Notes: a model not told the origin generated them from the letters alone. A stretch of 48,955 nt of DNA from Bacillota bacterium (GCA_023436065.1 JAEZKU010000022.1:1-48955), one strand, 5' to 3'; counted from the stretch's first letter, positions 1-9,025 are shown. Made by a program: numbers and translations.

Positions 1-14
1 GTTATACTTGCCAT

Positions 15-90
15 ACGGAAATGCTCTCTTTCTTTTGTATTTTGGTTGTGGTGACTTAAATATAACACAAAAGAGCATTTCCGTTTTTAT
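15..90 (+). terminator. Terminator-like hairpin of an upstream gene
   Basis: A 13-base arm at 15-27 (ACGGAAATGCTCT) is complementary to 72-84 (AGAGCATTTCCGT), and the second arm is followed by a T-rich tail. The loop is long (about 44 nt), so this is an atypical intrinsic terminator. The T-run lies on the + side, so it would end a + strand gene that begins outside the window. No coding sequence is seen between it and the promoter at 159. Confidence 0.6.
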
Positions 91-158
91 TTATTTAGAT
101 TTGTAACACATGTATTGTAATCCTACAATTCAATAGGTTCTATATCACTATGGATTTC

Positions 159-187
159 TTGACAAAGTAAAAAATTCATGCTACACT
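159..187 (+). promoter_or_regulatory. Sigma-A-type promoter of the T-box/MetRS-like transcript
   Basis: TTGACA at 159-164 and TACACT at 182-187 are separated by exactly 17 bases. Transcription would start near 194, which leaves a leader of about 350 nt before the coding sequence, a fitting size for a T-box. Confidence 0.75.
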
Positions 188-229
188 TGTTAAAATTCAT
201 TACAGCGAGAGAAAAGTCAGTTTCTCCTG

Positions 230-548
230 CAATAGATCAAAGGCAATGAAGAGAAGAGTAATCTTATTGACAACGAGAGAAGCAAAAGCTTTCTTGTCTT
301 AAGTTCACAGAGAGTCTGTATATGCTGGGAGCAGATAACTTAGGTAAGATGAAACAAGGCTCGGAGCCGCATACGGATCGCCGCTTGGCGTGATGCTATG
401 ACGTCAGTCCACGTTACAGGACCAGGGTATGAACCATTCTTAATGGGAGTACTCAATGAGGCTTTTCTGGTGACAGAAAAGTGAAATAGGGTGGCACCGC
501 GATAAACAATCGCCCCTTGGAATATGATTATTTCAAGGGGTGTTTTTT
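230..548 (+). promoter_or_regulatory. T-box leader (tRNA-sensing attenuator)
   Basis: The conserved T-box sequence AGGGTGGCACCGCG lies at 488-501 and is followed at once by an attenuator hairpin. T-box leaders bind a cognate uncharged tRNA by its anticodon (specifier loop) and by its acceptor end (T-box bulge), and this favours the antiterminator. An ATG at 349-351, followed by A, is a plausible Met specifier and would agree with the downstream MetRS-like gene. I did not fold Stem I rigorously, so the specifier call is tentative; the T-box call is firm. Confidence 0.9.
513..548 (+). terminator. T-box attenuator terminator overlapping the Shine-Dalgarno
   Basis: A 10-bp stem pairs 513-522 with 531-540 (CCCCTTG against CAAGGGG plus three further pairs), with an 8-nt loop and a T-run to 548. 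The AAGGGG of its 3' arm lies 8 nt before the ATG at 549 and looks like the gene's ribosome binding site. The terminator conformation would therefore also hide the start region. Confidence 0.85.
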
Positions 549-2531
549 ATGATTTCAAAGAAAATAATGCCGGGAGAACGTCCCGTTTTCCCGAAGAAGG
601 CAGTCATTACAGCAGGCATGCCATATGGGAATAAAAATCTGCATTTTGGTCATGTAGGAGGCATGTTTGTACATGCAGACATTTTCGCACGATTTATGCG
701 GGACAGAATCGGCAAGGAAAATGTAATCTTTGTATCCGGGACGGACTGCTATGGCTCGCCGATACTGGAAAGCTATCGCAAATTAAAAGAAACCGGTTAT
801 GAAGGAACGATTGAAGAGTATGTTCAGAGCAATCATTTAAGCCAAAAGGAAACGCTAAGTAAATATGAAATCAGTCCGAACCTATTTGCAGCTTCTGCGC
901 TTGGCAGAAGCGGGGAGATTCATCAGGAGGTCTCCAACTGGCTGTTTGATTCCCTATACGAACAGGGATATATCAAGAAATACTCCACTCCTCAGTTTTA
1001 TGATGAGGAGCTGGACATTTACCTAAATGGACGTCAGGTAATTGGACGGTGTCCGATCGCAGGTTGTACCTCCGAGCATGCGTATGCAGATGAGTGCTCC
1101 TTAGGACATCAATATATGCCTAGCGATTTAATCAATCCAATCTCAGTGCTTTCCGGTAAGAAGCCATCCTACCGTAATGTAACGAACTGGTATTTCGTTT
1201 TGGATGAATGTATTGAAGAGCTTCAGGAACGTATGGATTTCTTAAGGAAAAATACGAACACACGTAAATATCAGCTTAATATCATTGATGAATTTCTGAA
1301 GAAACCCTTGTTACATGTGCCAAGAAAGTATTTTGAAGATCTTGAGGAATTGGAAGCCAAGCTTCCTGCTCATACAACAATTGATGAGGATAAGAAAAGC
1401 TCCGTTACCTTTGAATTTGCTACTCTGGATTTAAGAGATGAAGCGAGACAGGTATTAGATTCACTTGGAATTCACTATACCGCCGGTAAGACACTGGTAC
1501 CGTTCCGGTTATCCGGTAATGTGGAATGGGGTGTAAAGGTGCCGGACAAAAAGGAGTTAAAGGATCTGACCTTCTGGGTGTGGCCGGAGTCTTTGTGGGC
1601 ACCGATTTCCTTTACCAGAACCTATCTGGAGTCAATCGGCCATGCTCAGGAAGAATGGACTGATTGGTGGAATGGTGAGGACTCCCTAGTGTATCAGTTT
1701 ATCGGTGAAGATAATATTTACTTTTATTCCATTGCTGAGATGGGAATGTTTCTGCATCTTCTACCCGAACAGGGTGGACTTAAGCTGCCCCATGTAATAC
1801 CCAACCGTCATATTTTATTTATGGATACGAAGGCAAGCAGCAGCTCGGATATTAAGCCTCCGATGGCAGATGAGTTATTGGAATTCTATACTCCGGAGCA
1901 ATTACGTATGCATTTTATGGGGTTGGGCCTTTCCAATAAGAGCACAGGCTTCAAACCTCAGGTATATATGAAGGAAGAAGACAGGGTAGGAGTTGATATG
2001 GTCCTCAAGGACGGTAATCTGTTGACCAATGTATTTAACCGTCTGATACGATCCTGTTTCTACGCAACACAGAATTACTTTGATGGAAAGCTCCCTTCCG
2101 GTGAAGTGAGTGAAGAAATTAAGACCTTGTCAGAGAAAAAAGTCCTGGAATATGAGATGCATATGTATAATCATGAATTCCATAGAATTTCCTATGTACT
2201 GGATGAATTCATTCGGGAAGTCAATAAGTACTGGGCCGGACAGATTCGTATCGCGGATGCGAATAGCGATGAGGCACTTCGTAAACAGACGTTAATTGAC
2301 TGCTTCTATGCATGTAAGGTCATGGCGATCCTTGTTCACCCTATTGCACCAACAGGCTGCGAAATGTTCCGGGAGTATCTCAATATTGATGATACTTTAT
2401 GGAACTGGGACAATATCTTTGCACCTATCGAATACTATACCGGCGATCCGGATCAGCATGAGCTGAAATTCCTGGAGCCGAGAGTGGATTTCTTCTCAAA
2501 ATTAGAAAGCCAGTACACGAATAATCAATAG
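549..2531 (+). CDS. Methionyl-tRNA synthetase-like class I tRNA ligase
   Basis: This 660-residue class I synthetase fold would charge tRNA with methionine in the cytosol. The HIGH-type motif is HFGH near residues 31-34. A zinc-knuckle-like insertion near 166-188 carries CP..GC and EC..GH. The region GEDNIYFYSI matches the MetRS core, and an anticodon-binding helical domain follows. The KMSKS loop, however, reads KASSS (residues 428-432) and lacks the second lysine, so this may be a divergent second MetRS rather than the main enzyme. No C-terminal EMAP-like tRNA-binding domain is visible. I chose ATG 549 over the GTG at 540 because the AAGGGG at 535-540 gives an 8-nt spacing; ATG 567 is the alternative. 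A T-box and attenuator precede the gene and a terminator follows it, so it is monocistronic. Confidence 0.85.
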   Translation: MISKKIMPGERPVFPKKAVITAGMPYGNKNLHFGHVGGMFVHADIFARFMRDRIGKENVIFVSGTDCYGSPILESYRKLKETGYEGTIEEYVQSNHLSQKETLSKYEISPNLFAASALGRSGEIHQEVSNWLFDSLYEQGYIKKYSTPQFYDEELDIYLNGRQVIGRCPIAGCTSEHAYADECSLGHQYMPSDLINPISVLSGKKPSYRNVTNWYFVLDECIEELQERMDFLRKNTNTRKYQLNIIDEFLKKPLLHVPRKYFEDLEELEAKLPAHTTIDEDKKSSVTFEFATLDLRDEARQVLDSLGIHYTAGKTLVPFRLSGNVEWGVKVPDKKELKDLTFWVWPESLWAPISFTRTYLESIGHAQEEWTDWWNGEDSLVYQFIGEDNIYFYSIAEMGMFLHLLPEQGGLKLPHVIPNRHILFMDTKASSSSDIKPPMADELLEFYTPEQLRMHFMGLGLSNKSTGFKPQVYMKEEDRVGVDMVLKDGNLLTNVFNRLIRSCFYATQNYFDGKLPSGEVSEEIKTLSEKKVLEYEMHMYNHEFHRISYVLDEFIREVNKYWAGQIRIADANSDEALRKQTLIDCFYACKVMAILVHPIAPTGCEMFREYLNIDDTLWNWDNIFAPIEYYTGDPDQHELKFLEPRVDFFSKLESQYTNNQ

Positions 2532-2543
2532 TCTATCATCAAT

Positions 2544-2587
2544 AAAACTCTACCTGGTATGGATTGAATACTAAGGTAGAGTTTTTA
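2544..2587 (+). terminator. Intrinsic terminator after the MetRS-like gene
   Basis: AAACTCTACCT near 2545-2555 pairs with AGGTAGAGTTTTT at 2574-2586. The hairpin ends in a T-run 13 bases after the stop codon and closes the T-box transcription unit. Confidence 0.85.
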
Positions 2588-2750
2588 TTAAATTGAAAAC
2601 AGAATTGTGATCAGATATGGAAATGTATGGTATTCTATAATGGATTATGTTAAAATAACAGAAATTGAAACTAATTATTATTAGGAGAACATATTATTAG
2701 GGCTATGTGAAGTTCATAGTAGTTGTCATGAAGTGCAGGAGGGAGAGCAA

Positions 2751-3704
2751 ATGTTAGAACAACTGCAAGATATCATTGATTATCTGAATGAGAATATGTC
2801 TGATCCCGTTCCCCAACATATCTTACAGAAAGAGATCATGCATAAACCATCTGATGCATCTGAAATCAGCAGGCTAAAAGAATCAAAGTGGTATCAACAG
2901 CTTGCATCCGAGCAATGGGAAAACGGCTCTTGGGGCAGATTTCATACACAAGATACAAAATCTCCATTAATGCAAAAATTCACTACGACTGAAGCTGCTA
3001 TCAGACGTGCCCGAGAATTATCGTTGGATGATAAGGATGAAATGGTTCAAAAAACCATTCGACTTATGGAACGGTATATCCATGGTCAAGAGGAATGGTT
3101 GGATACGAATGAACATTTTTATGGGTTTGAGGTAGCATTTATAACATTAGTCGCGGCAAATCTGTCCTTATTTATTCCCAGACATCCCCTGGTACAGAAA
3201 AAGAAAGAAATAGTTGCCGAACATCTTTCAAAAGGGCTCAAAAACGGTTCAATAAACGAAGCTATATGGGAAAATGAGAACAAAAGGAGCAATGAAATTT
3301 TTTTAAGACCAGATATGGTCTATACTATCTGGCTGTTACAACACAATGATTTTTTGGATCAGACTAAGGAAAGAGAGTTTCTAGAGTATATATGGTATAG
3401 AAAAAAGGGCATTTACTATCGTACAGACGGTCCTTCTTCAGAGTTCATTCATTTAGAGTCCAAAGGCTTTCTTACATGGCTTTCCGGGCTGGAAAGCTTA
3501 TGTAACTTTACGTTGTTTCCTGAATTTATGAGTATGGGAGCCTCCGGGCACCTACTAAATGAAATCCATCGACTAATGTATGATACTGTTACCCTGCCTA
3601 GTGCAAGTCCGATCTTTGGGCATTATTCCGAATCTTGGTCGAATAAAAATGCACGTAAATATGATTTGATCCTACGAATGCTAAGAATTCTTATAAAATG
3701 TTAA
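2751..3704 (+). CDS. Hypothetical protein, possibly alpha-toroid-like
   Basis: This 317-residue soluble protein is one I cannot name. It is helix-rich, with a tryptophan- and glycine-rich stretch near residues 40-65 (WYQQL...WENGSWGRFH). That stretch recalls the QW-like repeats of prenyltransferase/squalene-cyclase alpha-alpha toroids, but no catalytic motif of those enzymes is visible. The start is ATG 2751 because AGGAGG at 2737-2742 sits 8 nt upstream; an in-frame GTG at 2733 would place that Shine-Dalgarno inside the gene. A TATAAT at 2636-2641 could be its -10 box, but I see no convincing -35. It is the first gene of the accessory + strand stretch. Confidence 0.75.
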   Translation: MLEQLQDIIDYLNENMSDPVPQHILQKEIMHKPSDASEISRLKESKWYQQLASEQWENGSWGRFHTQDTKSPLMQKFTTTEAAIRRARELSLDDKDEMVQKTIRLMERYIHGQEEWLDTNEHFYGFEVAFITLVAANLSLFIPRHPLVQKKKEIVAEHLSKGLKNGSINEAIWENENKRSNEIFLRPDMVYTIWLLQHNDFLDQTKEREFLEYIWYRKKGIYYRTDGPSSEFIHLESKGFLTWLSGLESLCNFTLFPEFMSMGASGHLLNEIHRLMYDTVTLPSASPIFGHYSESWSNKNARKYDLILRMLRILIKC

Positions 3705-3791
3705 GTTTTGTATCTAAGAAGTGATCCATAAAATAAATGGACGGTCTTCTTTTATACGTAAGAAAAAAGAATAATAAGAAAGGGATTTCAT

Positions 3792-4382
3792 ATGAAAGCA
3801 ATTGTACTGGATATGTATGGAGTAATCATAAAACAAACAGGAGAGGATTTTGTTCCATATGTGCAACGAACCTTTCCCAATCTGACGACAGAAGATATAT
3901 ACACACCCTGGTTCAAAGCTGATGTAAGTGAATTAACATCCTTAGAGGTATGGGAGGCCCTTGGATTTCAAGGTGATTTGGAGAAAATCGAGAAAGAATA
4001 TTTAGATACCATGGAGCTTAACGATGGTTTTCTGGAGTTCATTCAAACAGTAAAAAAGCAATATCAATTAGCTATCATATCGAATGATTCGAGCCGGTGG
4101 AGTAAATATCTTCGTGATAAGTTTGAAATTAATAAATATTTTGATGTGATTAGTATCAGTGGTGACCTAAAAATCCAAAAACCTGACGAGCGTATCTTTC
4201 AGCTGACCATCGAGCAGCTAGGCTGTAAAGCAGAAGATTGTTACTATGTAGATGATAGAGAAGGAAATCTGGAGGCTGCAAGCAGGTTGGGAATGAATGC
4301 GATTATGCTTAACAGTAGACATGTTCAGTATAACGGCAATATTGTGAACGACTTTGTTGAGCTTGCGAACATGGTAATGTGA
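3792..4382 (+). CDS. HAD-superfamily hydrolase (subfamily IA-like)
   Basis: A 196-residue phosphatase-like protein. The four HAD motifs are visible in order: an N-terminal LDMYGV with the likely nucleophile Asp at residue 6, IISNDS (motif II), KPDERIF with the motif III lysine, and YYVDDREGN (motif IV acidic pair). Motif I is D-M-Y rather than the common D-x-D, so the usual general acid aspartate is replaced and activity may be atypical. The second HAD protein in this window (6118-6792) has the same DMY variant. The Shine-Dalgarno is the AAGAAAGGG just before the ATG. The substrate cannot be told from sequence. Confidence 0.85.
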   Translation: MKAIVLDMYGVIIKQTGEDFVPYVQRTFPNLTTEDIYTPWFKADVSELTSLEVWEALGFQGDLEKIEKEYLDTMELNDGFLEFIQTVKKQYQLAIISNDSSRWSKYLRDKFEINKYFDVISISGDLKIQKPDERIFQLTIEQLGCKAEDCYYVDDREGNLEAASRLGMNAIMLNSRHVQYNGNIVNDFVELANMVM

Positions 4383-4480
4383 TTTATTCAAAATGTGGGG
4401 GTATTATTACACTCCATGACCTTGAATGTAGTAAGCTCCAAGAAGGAATGGATTAGTATAGCTACGGAGGTAAAGACCTT

Positions 4481-4915
4481 ATGTACACGCGCTTATTAGA
4501 TAAAGAGGTAGCTCCTACGGAGGCTGCGATTAAGGAGTTTCTTGGACCGGAAAGCTACTGTACTTTGCTTCAGCTTGAGAAATTTCTTGACGAGTACTAC
4601 ATACTAACGAAAGAGCTAAAGTTTCCCTTTGGCAAACAATATGGCTGGGGATATAAATACAGCCATAAATCAAATCATCTTTGTCATGCTTTTTTTGAAT
4701 CAGGAGCCTTCACGATCACCTTGCAGCTGGGGGATTCCTGTGTTTCAGAGGTTGAAGAGCTATTACCAACCATTTCAGCAAAGGCCAATGAGCTTTGGAA
4801 GAACCGGTATCCCTGTGGTACGCTGGGTGGTTGGATCCATTACAGAGTGATCTCAAGCGATGAGTTAGAGGATATCATAAAGCTGATTAAGATAAAAAAG
4901 AAACCGGTGAAGTAG
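4481..4915 (+). CDS. DUF3788 family protein
   Basis: A 144-residue soluble protein with the pattern I recognise from the DUF3788 family: an N-terminal amphipathic helix, the aromatic stretch FPFGKQYGWGYKYSHKSNHLC near residues 48-68, and a C-terminal GGWIHYRV followed by a lysine-rich helix. The biochemical function of the family is not known to me. The Shine-Dalgarno GGAGG lies about 10 nt before the ATG. The next gene begins 20 nt after the stop, so the two may be co-transcribed. Confidence 0.8.
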   Translation: MYTRLLDKEVAPTEAAIKEFLGPESYCTLLQLEKFLDEYYILTKELKFPFGKQYGWGYKYSHKSNHLCHAFFESGAFTITLQLGDSCVSEVEELLPTISAKANELWKNRYPCGTLGGWIHYRVISSDELEDIIKLIKIKKKPVK

Positions 4916-4935
4916 ATATGAACGGAGACTAATGA

Positions 4936-5457
4936 ATGTTGAAACATGATATAGATTTATCTCGCTTTTTACAAAAAGGTCAAGTTACAAGTGAATACAT
5001 GGATCATATGCTTTATATGACAACCAACAGTGCTATTCCAACACAAAGATTTGACGCAGAGCATTTATCGATAAATTCTTATATCTATCTGCCGGACAGA
5101 TATCAATTACCGCTTAGAATTGATTTAACGGTTAAAATAGATGCGCCTGGTTTATATATACTTTTTGGTAAAGGACATGTGAACTTCGGTACATTATGGT
5201 CCGATAATCGGAGGATCGACGATATAGTAGCTCCGGCTAGAAAGACATTAAACTATCATAATCATATAGCAATTGATCAGTTCACCAACATCTCAATCTT
5301 GTATGATTTAAATGAAATGCAGATCATAATTGACGGAGAAGAGAGGTATTACTCCAAGAAGGAGCGATATATGAAAGCGCCTCTATTTAAGGATATGAAT
5401 TCAGCCGGATTTGAATTCAAAATAGCATGTGATAAACTACAGGATAATAAATCGTAG
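4936..5457 (+). CDS. Hypothetical beta-rich protein
   Basis: A 173-residue protein I do not recognise. It alternates short hydrophobic beta strands with loops (LRIDLTVKIDAPGLYILFG, then NISILYDLNEMQIIIDG), as in a concanavalin/laminin-G type beta sandwich; that fold suggestion is inference. It has no signal peptide or membrane segment. CGGAGA at 4923-4928 is 7 nt from the ATG at 4936; another ATG four bases earlier is out of frame. It follows the DUF3788 gene closely and is probably in the same transcript. Confidence 0.7.
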   Translation: MLKHDIDLSRFLQKGQVTSEYMDHMLYMTTNSAIPTQRFDAEHLSINSYIYLPDRYQLPLRIDLTVKIDAPGLYILFGKGHVNFGTLWSDNRRIDDIVAPARKTLNYHNHIAIDQFTNISILYDLNEMQIIIDGEERYYSKKERYMKAPLFKDMNSAGFEFKIACDKLQDNKS

Positions 5458-5594
5458 TATTCCAATATATTTATTTTATGCCTAACAATAGAGTATTTGA
5501 GGTTTTATATCTTGCGATAACGTCATCTGTTTTGAAAATGATAGATTGTGTTAAGGGGACCTAATAAATATAGTTAGAACTTGTGAGGATAAAT

Positions 5595-6056
5595 ATGATC
5601 AATAGAGCACTTCTTGTAATAGATATGCAGGAACATTACATGAATAATTATGATAGAGAAGCCCTGATTAATAGGATAAATGAGAAATGCAGACAGGCAG
5701 AAGCAGATGGAGCACTAATCATTTTTATCAAGAACTGCGGGAAGCTGCAGGGTGAAAGTAAATGCTATGAACTGGCGAAGGGGTTGTATGTTCCGAAATC
5801 GTATTCATTTGTGAAAAATCATCCAAGTGTATTTACTAATCTGGATTTCAAGCAATTTCTTAAGGAACATGACATTGGAAGTATCAATATCGTAGGAATT
5901 GATGGGAGCTGCTGTGTTGCATACACAGCACTTGATGCTGTTGCAGAAGGCTATATTGTCAGCATTTCGTTGAATTGTATAGGAAGCAGAAGCCAGAAAA
6001 TCCTTGAAAAACAGATAAACAAGATGGAGGATGCGGGTGTATTAATTGAGAGATAA
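5595..6056 (+). CDS. Isochorismatase-like cysteine hydrolase
   Basis: A 153-residue member of the isochorismatase-like hydrolases, which cleave amide or ether bonds through an Asp-Lys-Cys triad. The Asp is in LLVIDMQE near residue 9, the likely Lys in VKNHPSVF, and the Cys in GIDGSCCVAYTA, whose second Cys is the usual nucleophile position. At about 150 residues it is short for the family (usually 180-210). The start is ATG 5595, with GTGAGGA just upstream as Shine-Dalgarno; the in-frame GTG at 5583 is part of that site. The substrate (for example nicotinamide) cannot be inferred. Confidence 0.85.
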   Translation: MINRALLVIDMQEHYMNNYDREALINRINEKCRQAEADGALIIFIKNCGKLQGESKCYELAKGLYVPKSYSFVKNHPSVFTNLDFKQFLKEHDIGSINIVGIDGSCCVAYTALDAVAEGYIVSISLNCIGSRSQKILEKQINKMEDAGVLIER

Positions 6057-6117
6057 ATAGGCAGTTTACGACCTTAAGCTAATGCATCGATAAATTTGAC
6101 CTGTAGGAAGGGAAAGA

Positions 6118-6792
6118 ATGATACGAGCGATAATATTTGACATGTATGAAACATTGATCACACACTATCAGAGTCCACTATATTTTGGAGCACAAATGGC
6201 GGAAGATGCAGGCATTCCGGCAGATAGATTTCAAGCACTTTGGAGTCCTACTGAACATAAACGATCGATTGGAGAGCTAACCCTGGAAGAGGTATTGGAA
6301 ATGATCCTCCGAGAGAACCATTGTTACTCAGAAACACTCTTAAAGAAAATGGTAGAAAAACGATTAGCGGCAAAGGAAGAGTGCTTTAGACAGTTGCATT
6401 CTGAAATTATAGCAATGCTTTCAACCTTGAAAAAGAGCGGGATTCTGGTTGGATTAATCAGTAACTGCTTTTCTGAGGAGGCGTATGTGATACGTAGAAG
6501 TGAACTGTTCCCATATTTTGATGCGATTTATCTTTCGTACGAACAGGGAATTGCGAAGCCGAATATTGAGATATTCAACAGATGTATGGATAGCTTGTCT
6601 GTGAAGCCAGAGGAGTGCATCTATGTAGGAGACGGGGGAAGCGAAGAGCTGGAAACAGCAAGTAAACTTGGAATGAAAGCACTTCAAGCAGCTTGGTATC
6701 TAAAAGAAGGAACAACACAACCTTCAAAGAGAAAGCATGATTTCATACAACTGGAAACACCGCTTGAGGTGCTGGGTTATGTGAATATATAA
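6118..6792 (+). CDS. HAD-superfamily hydrolase (subfamily IA-like)
   Basis: A 224-residue phosphatase-like protein. Motif I is IIFDMYETL with the likely nucleophile Asp at residue 8, followed by a helical cap. Motif II is GLISNCF, motif III is KPNIEIF and motif IV is IYVGDGGSEE. The second motif I acid is again replaced by Tyr (DMY), as in the HAD gene at 3792. An AGGAAGGGAAAG run precedes the ATG. The two HAD genes are clearly different sequences, so this is not a recent tandem duplication. The substrate is unknown. Confidence 0.88.
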   Translation: MIRAIIFDMYETLITHYQSPLYFGAQMAEDAGIPADRFQALWSPTEHKRSIGELTLEEVLEMILRENHCYSETLLKKMVEKRLAAKEECFRQLHSEIIAMLSTLKKSGILVGLISNCFSEEAYVIRRSELFPYFDAIYLSYEQGIAKPNIEIFNRCMDSLSVKPEECIYVGDGGSEELETASKLGMKALQAAWYLKEGTTQPSKRKHDFIQLETPLEVLGYVNI

Positions 6793-6943
6793 GAATAACA
6801 TCAGAAATAGGCACAGTTAATTAACAGGCTATAAGAATTATTATTACTGAGTAAATAAGATGTGTGATTATAATTAACACGGACATAATTAATATTTATT
6901 ATAGAATTTAGTGGTAAGATTGGGTTGCAAAGGAGATTAATAA

Positions 6944-7522
6944 GTGAATAAGGATAGAAACTGGATAGTTTTATTTATTGGAGGAGCTTCGGGCACCGGC
7001 AAATCAAGCCTAGCATATGAAATTGCCAGGTACTATGGTGTGAATGTCTTAGAAGTTGATGATATATACCTTTCCATAGAAGCTGCTACAACAAAGAATG
7101 AATTTCCTGCAATACATTATTGGAATTCCGGTGTAAATTGGATGGAAGTCGGAGTTGATGCCAATGTAAACTGGTTGATTGATGTAAGTAAAGAATTAAT
7201 TCCGGTATTGAAGGCACTTGTAAACAGGCATATTGAAGATCATTTACCAATTATTATTGAGGGCGATTTTATTCATCCTGAATTCGTAAAATCTTTTGAT
7301 AACTCGGAGGTTAAATCAATTTTTATGATTGAAACAGACAAAAATCAAATACTAAAGAATTATTTATCTAGAGAAGGTGGTGATTTACAACATTACAGAG
7401 CCGAAATAAGTATTGCATATGCAAAATGGATAGAAGATAATTGCAATCAGAATGGGATTAATGTGATTGAGTCTAGACCCTGGGATACTATTTTAACAAG
7501 AACTAAAAATAGTACAATGTGA
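6944..7522 (+). CDS. P-loop NTPase, small-molecule-kinase-like
   Basis: A 192-residue P-loop protein. Walker A is GGASGTGKSS near residues 14-23, after a hydrophobic beta strand (WIVLFI). VLEVDDIY follows and resembles the second acidic motif of small kinases, and PIIIEGDFIHPEF recalls 2-phosphoglycerate kinase/AAA_33-type enzymes. The start is GTG 6944 with AGGAGA about 8 nt upstream; no ATG lies near that site. The 150-nt gap before it is AT-rich with no clear hairpin. Function inferred: phosphorylation of a small metabolite. Confidence 0.8.
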   Translation: MNKDRNWIVLFIGGASGTGKSSLAYEIARYYGVNVLEVDDIYLSIEAATTKNEFPAIHYWNSGVNWMEVGVDANVNWLIDVSKELIPVLKALVNRHIEDHLPIIIEGDFIHPEFVKSFDNSEVKSIFMIETDKNQILKNYLSREGGDLQHYRAEISIAYAKWIEDNCNQNGINVIESRPWDTILTRTKNSTM

Positions 7523-7555
7523 TGCAAATCTATTAAGTGATTGGAGACTAAAAGA

Positions 7556-7924
7556 ATGGATTTACAGTTAATTAACAGAGAATTTTCTATATGTAAGATA
7601 GAAAAAATGGATACTGATTTATTAGAGAAAGAATTTGTTTTTATTGGAAAATCAGATCATGAATTATCAATCATATGCGAAACGAAATTAATCCCTGAAA
7701 ATATAGTACAAGTAGAACATGGATGGAGTTGCTTCCGTATTGCAGAAGATGCTGCTTTCGAAAAATACGGGATGATAGCATTTTTATCAAAAATTATTGC
7801 TGGTGAGAAAACCGGAATTTTAGTTGTTGCTACATATGATACTGATTATATTTTTGTGAAAGAGAATAAATTATCAGATGTCAAAAGAGCACTGGAGCTA
7901 AATGGATGCAAGTTTATTGGATAA
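7556..7924 (+). CDS. ACT-domain protein
   Basis: A 122-residue protein of the stand-alone ACT type (COG3603-like), usually a small ligand sensor. It begins with an IxREFSICKI strand and contains ELSIICETKLIP, then GWSCFRIAED. The C-terminal half has GILVVATYDTDYIFVKE followed by a helix, the usual second ACT-like unit. The start is ATG 7556 because TTGGAG, 15 nt upstream, is the probable Shine-Dalgarno; an in-frame TTG at 7541 is part of it. It lies between the P-loop gene and the APH-like gene with 24-33 nt gaps, so these three are probably one transcript. Confidence 0.85.
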   Translation: MDLQLINREFSICKIEKMDTDLLEKEFVFIGKSDHELSIICETKLIPENIVQVEHGWSCFRIAEDAAFEKYGMIAFLSKIIAGEKTGILVVATYDTDYIFVKENKLSDVKRALELNGCKFIG

Positions 7925-7948
7925 TGAAACAACCATGTGGAGAAAATA

Positions 7949-8884
7949 ATGGACGAAAAAGTGATAAGAGAGGTTTGCCTGGCACATCATTTAAAATGCA
8001 ACATAATCAACAAATTGGTGGGCAGCTTTGATAAGGAACTGTTTATTATTGATGATAAATATTTGATACGCACGTCAAAGCAATCAATGCTTGAGGAACA
8101 AAATAGAATTAATCGAGTAAAGGGCTTGAAGCAAGCGCCTAAGATTTTATATGCTTCTGACCAAAGCAGTACAAATAGTAATTTGTATTACCTTATCCTT
8201 CAGTATGTACCAGGTTGCGAATTGTTAACAAACTATCATAGCATCCAAGAAAGGGATATACATAAAATAGGAATAGAGATTGCTGATTTTTTGCACGAAC
8301 TTCATAATCTGAAAGGGAAAAATTATGATATCGGTCATTACATACCGATCATACCAGCTTACGATAAGTCGTGGAAATCAGGGCATGAAATTTATTGGAG
8401 TGATATTTATATTAACCTTAAGAATATACAATTATCCGAGGCAGCTCAACACTTATTGGAAGTAAGTAATGAATATATCAGGTCTAATATATTCTGCTTG
8501 GAATATGAGAACGGCCCGTCTCTACTACATAATGATTTCCATTATAAAAATATAATCATGTATAACGATGCTTTTTCAGGTGTCATTGACTGGGAGTGTT
8601 CACAATATGGAGAAGCCGACTTTGATCTCATACACTTACTGCATTGGTGTATATTTCCCCCGTCGAAGGATATGGATATGTCGCAACTGTTTACTACGAT
8701 ATTTCGTTCCTATATGAAGAAATGCAGCATTCCAATGATTGAAAAGAGATTAACTATTTATTTGCTTGAACATGATTTTATTCAAATATTATGGAGTAAA
8801 GGGAAAAGAGCAGATGAACTGCTAGAAAGAATAGAATGGTGGATAGAAAAACTGGACCAGTACATTCAAAATATAAATAATTGA
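7949..8884 (+). CDS. Aminoglycoside phosphotransferase-like (APH) kinase
   Basis: A 311-residue APH/choline-kinase-fold protein. The catalytic loop is LLHNDFHYKNII near residues 192-203, a match to the HxDxxxxN Brenner motif, and the metal-binding aspartate is in GVIDWE near 211-216. An N-terminal lobe with KYLIRTS and LILQYVPG fits the nucleotide-binding fold. APH-fold proteins phosphorylate antibiotics, homoserine or other small molecules, and resistance cannot be assumed. The start is ATG 7949 after GTGGAG. The C-terminal part has a WWIEKL helix. Confidence 0.85.
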   Translation: MDEKVIREVCLAHHLKCNIINKLVGSFDKELFIIDDKYLIRTSKQSMLEEQNRINRVKGLKQAPKILYASDQSSTNSNLYYLILQYVPGCELLTNYHSIQERDIHKIGIEIADFLHELHNLKGKNYDIGHYIPIIPAYDKSWKSGHEIYWSDIYINLKNIQLSEAAQHLLEVSNEYIRSNIFCLEYENGPSLLHNDFHYKNIIMYNDAFSGVIDWECSQYGEADFDLIHLLHWCIFPPSKDMDMSQLFTTIFRSYMKKCSIPMIEKRLTIYLLEHDFIQILWSKGKRADELLERIEWWIEKLDQYIQNINN

Positions 8885-9025
8885 ATTTACATATGAATTT
8901 TAGTACGTGAGTTATATATCCCAATATTGACATCGCTTTATAGCAGGTGATATGCAGATTTATCTAGCTATATCGATTTATATAGTAATGTAAGGTAAAG
9001 TATAGATTATTTGAGGAGAGATAAC

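Noticed and set aside
7949..8884. Antibiotic resistance gene call for the APH-like protein
   Set aside because: The APH fold is shared by many metabolic kinases; no resistance-specific signature or mobile context is visible.
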